The notes beneath the pieces were generated by a model that was given only the letters and a program-made list of their open reading frames with translations, did not search any database and was not told the origin of the DNA. A DNA stretch of 46,756 nt. Origin: Candidatus Levilactobacillus faecigallinarum. Its GTDB lineage: Bacteria > Bacillota > Bacilli > Lactobacillales > Lactobacillaceae. The position numbers and the translations under genes are program-made. Below are positions 40,230-46,756 of the stretch, piece after piece. Numbering within the stretch: the first letter of the stretch is position 1; every line of letters begins with the position of its first letter. The DNA lies in assembly GCA_019113985.1 (NCBI GenBank), contig DXGJ01000060.1, forward strand, positions 1-46,756, in the 5' to 3' direction.

Positions 40230-41873
40230 ATGATGAGAAAATGGACCGGTATCGGATTGTTGACAGCAGTAGTCGCTATGGGGTTAGGCCTCGCTGCTTG
40301 TGGACAATCGACCACGACGGCAAAGCCCAAGCAGGACTTAAACCTGCCGGCCACAGCCGCTCTGGACACAATTGATTTAGCAAAGGCCACGGGATATGGT
40401 CAGACGGGGAACGTCTTTGAAAGTTTTTACCGCTTGGGTAAGGACGGGAAGGTTGCCCCGGGCCTGGCTGATTCGGCCAAAGTCTCCAAGGATCAAAAGA
40501 CCTGGACGTTCCACATTCGGGACAACGCAAAGTGGAGTAACGGCGATAAGATTACCGCGCAAGACTTCGTTTATTCCTGGCGCCGGACGTTAACGCCCGC
40601 GACCAAGTCGACCTATACCTACCTGTTCTCCGGTATCAAGGGCGCTAATCAGATTATCGCAGGCAAGGCTAATCCCAAGACATTGGGGATTAGTGCCAAG
40701 GACAAGCAGACCGTGGTTATCCAGCTGGACAAGCCAATGGCCTACTTCAAGATTCTGATGGCCTACCCGCTGTTCGCACCCCAGAACCAGAAGGTTGTGA
40801 ACCAGTACGGCAAGAAGTATGCGACCAAGTCCCAATACATGGTCTACAGTGGGCCCTTTAAGATTCAGGGCTGGTCGGGGACCGGCAACACCTGGTCCTT
40901 CGTCAAGAACAACCAGTACTGGGACCACAAGGTCGTGAAGATGCAGAAAATCAACTACCAGGTGGTCTCCAACCAACAGACCGGCCTGGGGCTGTACCAG
41001 AACAAAAAACTCGACTTTGCCCAACTGACCAACGAACAAGTTAAAAATTACAAAAATAACGCGGCGTTCAAGGAATACCCGTATTCCATCATGATTCACC
41101 TGAAGTACAACTTCAAGAACACCGACGCGACCAAGCGGAAGCAACTCAGCAACCAGAATCTACGGCAGGCGATTTCCCTGTCATTGGACCGGGCGCAATT
41201 GACCAAGAAGGTACTAGGGGATGGTTCCGTGACGCCGACCGGCTTTGTGACCAGCGGCCTGGCTAAGAACCCGAAGACTAACCAGGACTTCGCGACGGAG
41301 CAGGCCGTCAAGAACACCACGACCTACAACCCAACGTTAGCCAAGAAGAAGTGGCGGCTGGCTCAAAAAGAGTTGGGGACCAAGACTATCACCTTGGACA
41401 TTCTGGCAGGCAACGATGACCCAGCGGCCAGCACCGTGACCCAGTACCTCAAGGGGCAACTGGAGAAGACGTTACCCGGCTTTAAGCTGAAGATTCAAAA
41501 CGTGCCAGCTCAGGTTGCTCAGCAACGGTCACAAAACGGCGACTTCGACATTTACCTGTCCCACTGGGGTGCCGACTTTAACGACCCCATCTCCTTCATG
41601 CAGATTCCGGTCAGCTCCAACGCGTTGAACTACGGCAAGTGGTCCAACAAGACTTATGATAGCCTGATCAATAAGGCGCAGAATCAGGACGCGGCTAACC
41701 CAGAGCAACGCTGGGAGGACATGGTCCAGGCGGCCAAGCTGATCAACAAGACCCAGAGTTTTACCCCGCTGTATCAGGCCAACTATGCTTACTTGCAACG
41801 GACCAACGTCAAAGGCATTATTCACAACACCGCCGGGACGCAGTGGAGTTACAAGTACGCCTACATCAAGTAA
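40230..41873 (+). CDS. OppA-like peptide ABC transporter substrate-binding lipoprotein
   Basis: About 547 residues. ATG 40230 or the next codon's ATG (40233) follow AAAAGGAG. A lipoprotein signal peptide leads to the lipobox LAAC (Cys near residue 24). The SBP family 5 features are present: LADSAKVSKDQKTWTFHIRD near residue 80, WSNGDKITAQDFVYSWRR, DILAGNDDP, and FDIYLSHWGADFNDP. It binds peptides outside the membrane and delivers them to an Opp-type transporter. No permease or ATPase genes are adjacent, so it must use components encoded elsewhere. The leader and attenuator upstream suggest that it serves cysteine supply, for example cysteine-containing peptides. That role is inference. Confidence 0.9.
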   Translation: MMRKWTGIGLLTAVVAMGLGLAACGQSTTTAKPKQDLNLPATAALDTIDLAKATGYGQTGNVFESFYRLGKDGKVAPGLADSAKVSKDQKTWTFHIRDNAKWSNGDKITAQDFVYSWRRTLTPATKSTYTYLFSGIKGANQIIAGKANPKTLGISAKDKQTVVIQLDKPMAYFKILMAYPLFAPQNQKVVNQYGKKYATKSQYMVYSGPFKIQGWSGTGNTWSFVKNNQYWDHKVVKMQKINYQVVSNQQTGLGLYQNKKLDFAQLTNEQVKNYKNNAAFKEYPYSIMIHLKYNFKNTDATKRKQLSNQNLRQAISLSLDRAQLTKKVLGDGSVTPTGFVTSGLAKNPKTNQDFATEQAVKNTTTYNPTLAKKKWRLAQKELGTKTITLDILAGNDDPAASTVTQYLKGQLEKTLPGFKLKIQNVPAQVAQQRSQNGDFDIYLSHWGADFNDPISFMQIPVSSNALNYGKWSNKTYDSLINKAQNQDAANPEQRWEDMVQAAKLINKTQSFTPLYQANYAYLQRTNVKGIIHNTAGTQWSYKYAYIK

Positions 41874-42013
41874 GCTATTGCGGCGCTACGGTAATTACCT
41901 CGGGCTACTGCTGATAAGCGTGGCGCGTACCCAGCACTGACGGTTACTTTATCTAAGTTTGACGATAAAAAAGAACGATTTCTGACGCCATCCCCTGAAC
42001 CGGATTGGCTGAT

Positions 42014-42059
42014 AACTGGCGGCGTCCTTCGTGGTGAACGGGGGAGCTGCCAGTTTTGT
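42014..42059 (+). terminator. Terminator of the OppA-like gene
   Basis: AACTGGCGGC (42014-42023) pairs with GCTGCCAGTT (42046-42055) with one mismatch, and TTTGTATT follows. It lies before the next gene. Confidence 0.65.
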
Positions 42060-42102
42060 ATTCTCAGCTATGGTACACTGAGAGGCACTAGGAGGTGACG
42101 GG

Positions 42103-42651
42103 ATGACAATAGCAGTTGATGATGGGGACCAGTGGACCACCAACGGCGCTCGGGAGTACGATGCCTACTTCGGCACGCCGACCCATGATGACCACATCCT
42201 GTTCGAATTGATGACGGTGGGGGTCTTTCAAGCGGGACTCAGTTGGCAGGCCGGCGCCAGCAAACTGCCAGTCTTTCGGCGGGTTTTTGCTGGAATGGAT
42301 ATCGCCAAGGTTGCCCAAATGGACCTTGAACTGGACGTTGAGCGCCTAGCACGCGACCCTGAGATGATTCGCAACGTCCGTAAGATTCGCGCCACGATTC
42401 GGAACGCCCGAGCGATTCTCAAAATCCAGGCCGAGTTTGGTAGTTTTGCCGACTATCTCTGGGGGTTCGTTCACGGGAAGCCGCTCCTGTTACCCGTGGT
42501 CAGTCGGGATGAAATCGTGAACCAGTCGACGATGGGGTCGGCGGTCGCGAAGGACTTAAAACGCCGGGGCTGCCAGTTCGTGGGTCCGGTGGTCACCCAT
42601 ATGTTTCTCAAGGCGGCGGGGATTTTGCGTGACGAAATTCAGGATCAATAA
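42103..42651 (+). CDS. Tag-family paralogue with degenerate active site
   Basis: A 182-residue protein of the 3-methyladenine glycosylase I family by its middle region: VFQAGLSWQ, FRRVFAGMDIAKVAQM, IRNVRKIRATIRNARAI, and FADYLWGFVHG. Compared with the intact Tag in this window it lacks the N-terminal zinc cysteine. It has YDAYFG instead of YHDxEWG, a glycine in place of the base-recognition glutamate before FQAGLSW, and no C-terminal His/Cys pair. It may bind DNA without classical glycosylase activity, or act on another lesion. ATG 42103 follows AGGAGGTG. It lies alone between the OppA-like and methionine transport genes. Confidence 0.75.
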   Translation: MTIAVDDGDQWTTNGAREYDAYFGTPTHDDHILFELMTVGVFQAGLSWQAGASKLPVFRRVFAGMDIAKVAQMDLELDVERLARDPEMIRNVRKIRATIRNARAILKIQAEFGSFADYLWGFVHGKPLLLPVVSRDEIVNQSTMGSAVAKDLKRRGCQFVGPVVTHMFLKAAGILRDEIQDQ

Positions 42652-42772
42652 AGTGAGAATTACATGAGAAGTTTCGGTCACTTGCCTTTGACCCAATCCA
42701 GTCTTTAACCGGGTAAAGCGCCAAACGGCAACCCGTCGCCCTGGTCATAACGAAAATTATATTGACTTGTCC

Positions 42773-42801
42773 TTGACACCGAATTAAAGATGCATTAGAC
42801 T
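42773..42801 (+). promoter_or_regulatory. Promoter of the methionine transport operon
   Basis: TTGACA (42773-42778) and TAGACT (42796-42801) are separated by 17 bases. They lie immediately upstream of the T-box leader. Confidence 0.7.
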
Positions 42802-42805
42802 TACT

Positions 42806-43104
42806 TGTAAATTAAGCGATTGAAAACAATGTGATCAGGAGAGTAACCTTTGGCACGGCTTCTAGAGAGCCCGCGATTTGCTGCAAGCGGGTAGCTACCA
42901 CCGAGGTGAAGATGGCCTGAAATGAATTGGTACTGTTGAGGTCTTCGACTAAGACAGTAATGACCGGCACCCATTATCGTGCACGCACTTCCCGACTCCG
43001 GTCGGTGAGTGTTAATGAGGGGTCGGCGTCTGCCGATTTAAATTAGAATGGTACCACGACTAAGTTCGTTTCTATTAAGTTAGAAGCGGACTTTTTCTTT
43101 TGGT
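42806..43104 (+). promoter_or_regulatory. Methionine T-box leader
   Basis: A T-box antiterminator core, AGAATGGTACCACG (43045-43058), is followed by the terminator hairpin AAGTTCGTTTCTA/TAGAAGCGGACTT and TTTTTC (ending near 43104). Stem I is closed by TCAGG (from about 42835) and CCTGA (42916-42920). The specifier loop between them carries GAAG-ATG-G, with ATG at 42912-42914 as the likely specifier codon, for tRNA-Met. When tRNA-Met is uncharged the terminator is disrupted and metQQNI is expressed. Downstream genes agree with methionine. Confidence 0.85.
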
Positions 43105-43162
43105 CACGATTCAGTCGCTGTTAGCTTTGCCATTATTTTGTTGATTAAAGGGGACTTGTCAG

Positions 43163-43984
43163 ATGCGAAAATCATTTAAACGTTTTGCCTGGTTGTTTCT
43201 ACTATTAATACCGCTATTGATCGTCTCGGGCTGTGGCAAGTCGAGCAGCAACAAGACCATCAAGGTCGGTATCATGGGGAGCGATGAAAAAATCTGGAAA
43301 CCTATCCAGACCAAACTCGCGAAACAGGGTGTTAAGATTAAGCTGGTCAGCTTCACCGATTACAATCAACCCAACGCGGCGTTGACCAACCATGAAATCG
43401 ACCTGAACTCGTTCCAGAACCGTTACTTCATGAATACCTGGAACAAGGCCCACAAGACCAACATTGTCGCGTTTGCCGATACCTACCTGGCACCGTTACG
43501 GTTGTACTCCAAGAAGGTCACCAAGGTTTCCCAAATCAAGCAGGGCGCTCAAATCACCATTCCTAACGACGCCACCAACGAAGGCCGGGCCTTACATCTC
43601 CTGGCTTCGGCTGGCCTGATCAAGGTCGACAAGAAGGTTGGTTTGCCAACGCCAAAGAACATTACGGAGAACAAGCTGCACCTGAAGATTACGCCAGTTG
43701 ATGCGGCCCAGACGCCACGGTCCCTCTCGGATGCGACGGCGGCCGTGGTCAACAACGAATTTGCGGCCAGCGCGAAGTTGGATGCTAAGAAGGCCCTCTT
43801 CAAGGAAGCCGTGAACCAGGATTCAAAACCGTACATCAACATCTTAGCTACCAATAAGGCGGATAAGAACAACGCAACCTTCAAGAAGATTGCCAAGGCC
43901 TACCAGACGGCGGCTAACAAGAAGAACATCGCCAAGGTGTACGATGGCTTGTCCATCCCAGCTTGGAATTTGAAACTCAAGTAA
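43163..43984 (+). CDS. metQ: MetQ methionine-binding lipoprotein (first copy)
   Basis: A 273-residue lipoprotein with ATG 43163 behind AAAGGGG. The signal peptide ends in the lipobox VSGC (Cys near residue 24). The mature protein has the NLPA fold: IKVGIMGSDEKIWKPIQTKL, YNQPNAALTNHEIDLNSFQN, then FADTYLAPLRLYSKKV, TIPNDATNEGRALHLL and AAVVNNEFAASAKL. It binds D- or L-methionine outside the membrane for the MetNI transporter. It is the first gene of the T-box-controlled operon. The next gene is a near copy, so this is a recent tandem duplication. Assignment is firm. Confidence 0.93.
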   Translation: MRKSFKRFAWLFLLLIPLLIVSGCGKSSSNKTIKVGIMGSDEKIWKPIQTKLAKQGVKIKLVSFTDYNQPNAALTNHEIDLNSFQNRYFMNTWNKAHKTNIVAFADTYLAPLRLYSKKVTKVSQIKQGAQITIPNDATNEGRALHLLASAGLIKVDKKVGLPTPKNITENKLHLKITPVDAAQTPRSLSDATAAVVNNEFAASAKLDAKKALFKEAVNQDSKPYINILATNKADKNNATFKKIAKAYQTAANKKNIAKVYDGLSIPAWNLKLK

Positions 43985-44054
43985 CGTATTTGGACGCACC
44001 GTCCGTTCATGAGGCGGCGGGGCGTCAGCACAATTAAAAGGGGATTGTATTTAT

Positions 44055-44879
44055 ATGAAAAAATCATTCAAGCGTTTTTCCTGGTTATTCTTACTATTGC
44101 TTCCATTATTGATCGTTGCCGGCTGTGGCAAGTCGGCTAGCAGCACCAAGACCGTGAAAGTTGGTATCATGGGGACCGACGAAAAAATCTGGAACCCCAT
44201 CAAGACCAAGCTGGCCAAGGAAGGCATCAACATCAAGCTGGTGACCTTCACTGATTACAACCAGCCCAACGCGGCCCTGACCAACCACGAAATTGACTTG
44301 AACTCGTTCCAGCACACCTACTTCATGAACACCTGGAACAAGGCCCACAAGTCCAACATCGTGGCCATCGCCAACACCTACCTGGCACCACTACGGTTAT
44401 ACTCAAAGAAGATCAAGAGCGTTTCCCAAATCAAGAAGGGTGACCAAATCACCATTCCAAACGATGCCACCAACGAAGGTCGGGCCCTGCATTTACTCCA
44501 GTCCGCTGGCCTGATCAAGGTCAACGATAAGGTTGCCTTACCAACGCCTAAGAACATTACCCAGAACAAGCTGAACTTAAAGATTACACCAATGGACGCT
44601 GCTCAAACGCCACGTTCCCTGTCCGATGCCACGGCGGCCGTAGTCAACAACGAATTCGCGGCCAGCGCGAAGCTGAACGTGAAGTCCGCCCTGGCCCGCG
44701 AAAAGGTCAACAAGGCGTCCAAGCCATACATTAACATCATCGCGGCCAACAAGTCCGACAAGAACAGCGCCACCTTCAAGAAGATCATCAAGGCTTACCA
44801 GACGGAAGCCACCAAGAAGAACATTGAAAAGGCCTACGATGGCTTGTCCATCCCAGCCTGGAACCTGAAACTGAAGTAA
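44055..44879 (+). CDS. metQ: MetQ methionine-binding lipoprotein (second copy)
   Basis: A 274-residue paralogue of the preceding gene, co-linear along its full length, including the signal peptide (RFSWLFLLLLPLLIVAGC) and motifs. Differences cluster in the 145-165 and 200-245 regions. Both copies keep the ligand-site segments, so both are probably functional, perhaps with different affinity or substrates (for example methionine sulfoxide or D-methionine). ATG 44055 follows AAAAGGGG. The gap between the copies is 70 bases, and no terminator separates them. It is followed directly by metN. Confidence 0.93.
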   Translation: MKKSFKRFSWLFLLLLPLLIVAGCGKSASSTKTVKVGIMGTDEKIWNPIKTKLAKEGINIKLVTFTDYNQPNAALTNHEIDLNSFQHTYFMNTWNKAHKSNIVAIANTYLAPLRLYSKKIKSVSQIKKGDQITIPNDATNEGRALHLLQSAGLIKVNDKVALPTPKNITQNKLNLKITPMDAAQTPRSLSDATAAVVNNEFAASAKLNVKSALAREKVNKASKPYINIIAANKSDKNSATFKKIIKAYQTEATKKNIEKAYDGLSIPAWNLKLK

Positions 44880-44919
44880 GCCCTCGTGACCGGCAGCGGG
44901 GAGAAGGAGAAGAAAGACT

Positions 44920-45984
44920 GTGACGAAAGAACCTATTATTGCATTAAACAATATCGACGTTACCTTCCATAATAAGGGCCAAACGGTGCAGGCCGTTAAG
45001 GACGTCTCGTTAGAGGTCGACCGTGGCGATATCTATGGGGTTGTTGGCTTTTCTGGCGCGGGTAAGAGTACCCTAGTACGGGTGATCAACCGCCTACAGA
45101 AGCCAACTGCGGGAAGCGTTGAGGTCAACGGCCAAGATATCCTGACCCTGCGTTCCGGTGAACTCAGAGCGGCGCGGCAGAAAATCGGCATGATTTTCCA
45201 ACACTTCAACCTGATGAACGCCCGGACAATCGCCGATAACGTGGACTACCCCTTGATGGGGACCGGTCTCTCGCATAAGGAACGGCAGGAAAAGGTCGCC
45301 CGGTTGTTGGACCTGGTTGGCTTGAGTGAAAAGGCCAAGGATTACCCGGCCCAGCTCTCCGGTGGTCAGAAGCAACGGGTCGCCATCGCGCGGGCCCTGG
45401 CCAACGATCCCGAAATCTTGATCAGTGACGAAGCTACCAGTGCTTTGGACCCCAAGACCACGACGGCGATTCTGGAACTCCTGAAGCGCTTGAACAAGGA
45501 CCTTGGCCTGACCGTGGTGCTGATTACCCACGAAATGGAAGCTGTGAAGGAAATCTGTAATAAGGTTGCCGTGATGGAGGACGGGAGAATCATCGAACGT
45601 GGTGACTTGGTGTCCATCTTCAGCGACCCACAACAGCCACTAACCCGGGACTTCATCAACACGGCGACGCAAATCGATCAGGCCTTGGAGAAGATTTACA
45701 AGCAGGCCAAGACGTTGGGGTTAGACGACCATCACCGACTGGTCCAGCTCAAGTACGTGGGTGCTAGTACCGATGCCCCCCTGATTACCGAGTTGTTCAA
45801 GCGGTACCAGGTGGTCTCCAACATCCTGTACGGGAACGTGGAGATTTTACAAGACACGCCGCTGGGAAACCTAGTGGTGGTCATGGCCGGGGAGCCCGAC
45901 CAACTCGAACAAGCCTGGCAGTATTGTCGGGATGCCGGGATTGAGATTACGTTATTGAAGCCAGAAAATCCGGAGGTGGCCTAG
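44920..45984 (+). CDS. metN: MetN methionine ABC transporter ATPase
   Basis: A 354-residue ATPase. The Walker A is GFSGAGKST near residue 45, the signature LSGGQ is near 146, and the Walker [13 protein letters not shown] follows. The H-loop histidine lies in ITHEMEAV. The C-terminal 100 residues form the NIL domain ([20 protein letters not shown]), which senses methionine and inhibits transport when it is abundant. GTG 44920 follows GAAGGAG. Its stop abuts metI. It energises uptake of methionine bound by either MetQ. Assignment is firm. Confidence 0.95.
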   Translation: MTKEPIIALNNIDVTFHNKGQTVQAVKDVSLEVDRGDIYGVVGFSGAGKSTLVRVINRLQKPTAGSVEVNGQDILTLRSGELRAARQKIGMIFQHFNLMNARTIADNVDYPLMGTGLSHKERQEKVARLLDLVGLSEKAKDYPAQLSGGQKQRVAIARALANDPEILISDEATSALDPKTTTAILELLKRLNKDLGLTVVLITHEMEAVKEICNKVAVMEDGRIIERGDLVSIFSDPQQPLTRDFINTATQIDQALEKIYKQAKTLGLDDHHRLVQLKYVGASTDAPLITELFKRYQVVSNILYGNVEILQDTPLGNLVVVMAGEPDQLEQAWQYCRDAGIEITLLKPENPEVA

Positions 45985-46668
45985 TTGAGCTTTTTTGCAA
46001 AATATTTTCCCAACGCGGTCACGATGAAGAGTGACTTTCTGCAGGCCACGTGGGAAACCATTTATATGACCCTGATTACCGCCGTGGTGGCGGGCATCAT
46101 CGGGATGGCCATCGGTATCGGGTTGATTGTGACCCAACCGGGCGGCATCCTGGAGAACCGGGTCATTTATAACATCCTAGACAAAATCGTGAACCTGTTC
46201 CGGTCAATTCCGTTCGTGATTCTGCTGGCAGTCATTGCGCCCGTCACGCGGATTATTGTGGGGACGGCGATTGGGACCACCGCGGCCATCGTGCCGTTGG
46301 TGATTGGCTCCGCCCCGTTTTACGCGCGGCAGATTCAAAATGCCCTGGCTGAAGTTGACCACGGGGTCATTGAGGCCGCGGAGGCCGTTGGTTCCGGCCC
46401 CATTGCCATCATCTTCCGGGTCTATCTCCGTGAAGGATTGGCGGACATCATTCGCTCGTCCGTCCTAACCTTGATCAGTCTGATCGACCTGACCGCCATG
46501 GCAGGTGCCATCGGTGGTGGGGGACTTGGTAACTTGGCCATCAACGTGGGGTACAGCCGCTTCGAAAGCGACGTGACCTTCCTCGCGATGTTGATTATCC
46601 TGGTGCTGGTCTTCGCCATTCAACTCTGTGGTGATTTACTGGCTCGCCGAGTCGACCATTCAGCTTAA
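45985..46668 (+). CDS. metI: MetI methionine ABC transporter permease
   Basis: A 227-residue permease with five predicted membrane helices. The start is TTG 45985, with GGAGGTGG 6-8 bases upstream, directly after the metN stop. The coupling EAA loop is ALAEVDHGVIEAAEAVGSGP, which contacts the ATPase. LFRSIPFVILLAVIAP and AGAIGGGGLGNLAINVGY are characteristic of MetI. It completes the metQQNI operon. A terminator follows ten bases later. Confidence 0.95.
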   Translation: MSFFAKYFPNAVTMKSDFLQATWETIYMTLITAVVAGIIGMAIGIGLIVTQPGGILENRVIYNILDKIVNLFRSIPFVILLAVIAPVTRIIVGTAIGTTAAIVPLVIGSAPFYARQIQNALAEVDHGVIEAAEAVGSGPIAIIFRVYLREGLADIIRSSVLTLISLIDLTAMAGAIGGGGLGNLAINVGYSRFESDVTFLAMLIILVLVFAIQLCGDLLARRVDHSA

Positions 46669-46677
46669 TGCGTCGTT

Positions 46678-46710
46678 TAAAACGTAACCGTTCGCGGTTG
46701 CGTTTTTTTA
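46678..46710 (+). terminator. Terminator of the metQQNI operon
   Basis: AAAACG-AACC pairs with GGTT-CGTTTT, and a run of T follows. It lies just after the metI stop. Confidence 0.8.
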
Positions 46711-46756
46711 AGCCGTTAAAGTAGCTGTAATCCTTGATATACCAGGGAAATCCCCG

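Noticed and set aside
40070-40230. A riboswitch or T-box between the attenuator and the OppA-like gene
   Set aside because: An AGGGTGATGTCGTGG segment is faintly like a T-box core, but it lacks the conserved GGTGGNACC sequence and a following terminator.

Overview
The window is a chromosomal segment of a member of the Lactobacillaceae. The evidence is a WxL/DUF916 surface-protein pair with an Mga-type regulator, a Mub-like fragment, an APF-type secreted muramidase, a methionine T-box in front of metQQNI, strong AGGAGG ribosome binding sites, and many NCS2, APC and YhgE-type genes. Base composition suggests a Levilactobacillus-like species, but the sequence alone does not settle genus or species. 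I see no tRNA, rRNA, CRISPR array, intact IS element or complete prophage.

Layout. Positions 1-10,500 are AT-rich and look accessory. They hold the end of a two-gene membrane/HNH-like module of unknown role, a WYL regulator, a small operon (Mor-like regulator, zinc-ribbon DUF805 protein, TcaA-like membrane protein), a minimal WxL cell-surface cluster (regulator, WxL protein, DUF916 protein), an orphan Mub-like protein and a gene-poor stretch with several DNA dyads. From about 10,530 the GC content rises and the content becomes mostly housekeeping: GNAT, DHA2 transporter, APC permease, secreted transglycosylase, DegV, GIY-YIG/DUF4357 protein beside a decayed HNH (DUF1524-like) gene, TetR with a 1000-residue YhgE/Pip protein, and yaaA with an AlkA-type glycosylase.

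Positions 22,600-27,000 form a purine salvage block: adenine deaminase and an NCS2 purine permease on the minus strand, divergent from an adenosine/adenine-deaminase-fold gene, with a PurBox-like site between them. Positions 27,000-31,100 carry a GPP34-like protein and three secreted enzymes (GH8, GH25, matrixin). Positions 31,200-36,200 are a DNA-repair operon, tag-sbcD-sbcC, with a LexA-box-like sequence at its promoter. A penicillin V acylase/bile salt hydrolase-family enzyme and a GH3 glucosidase follow.

The right end, 39,800-46,700, is a sulfur-amino-acid uptake region. A 30-codon cysteine-rich leader peptide and a strong intrinsic terminator precede an OppA-like lipoprotein, which looks like a cysteine-sensing attenuator. 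A methionine T-box controls two tandem MetQ lipoproteins plus MetN and MetI. Between them lies a Tag-family paralogue that has lost the usual zinc ligands and the base-recognition glutamate.

The items I rate most worth following are the cysteine leader/attenuator, the left-edge HNH/glycine-zipper module, a structured minus-strand RNA candidate at 14,741-14,940, the deaminase with an altered HAGE motif, and the degenerate Tag paralogue.
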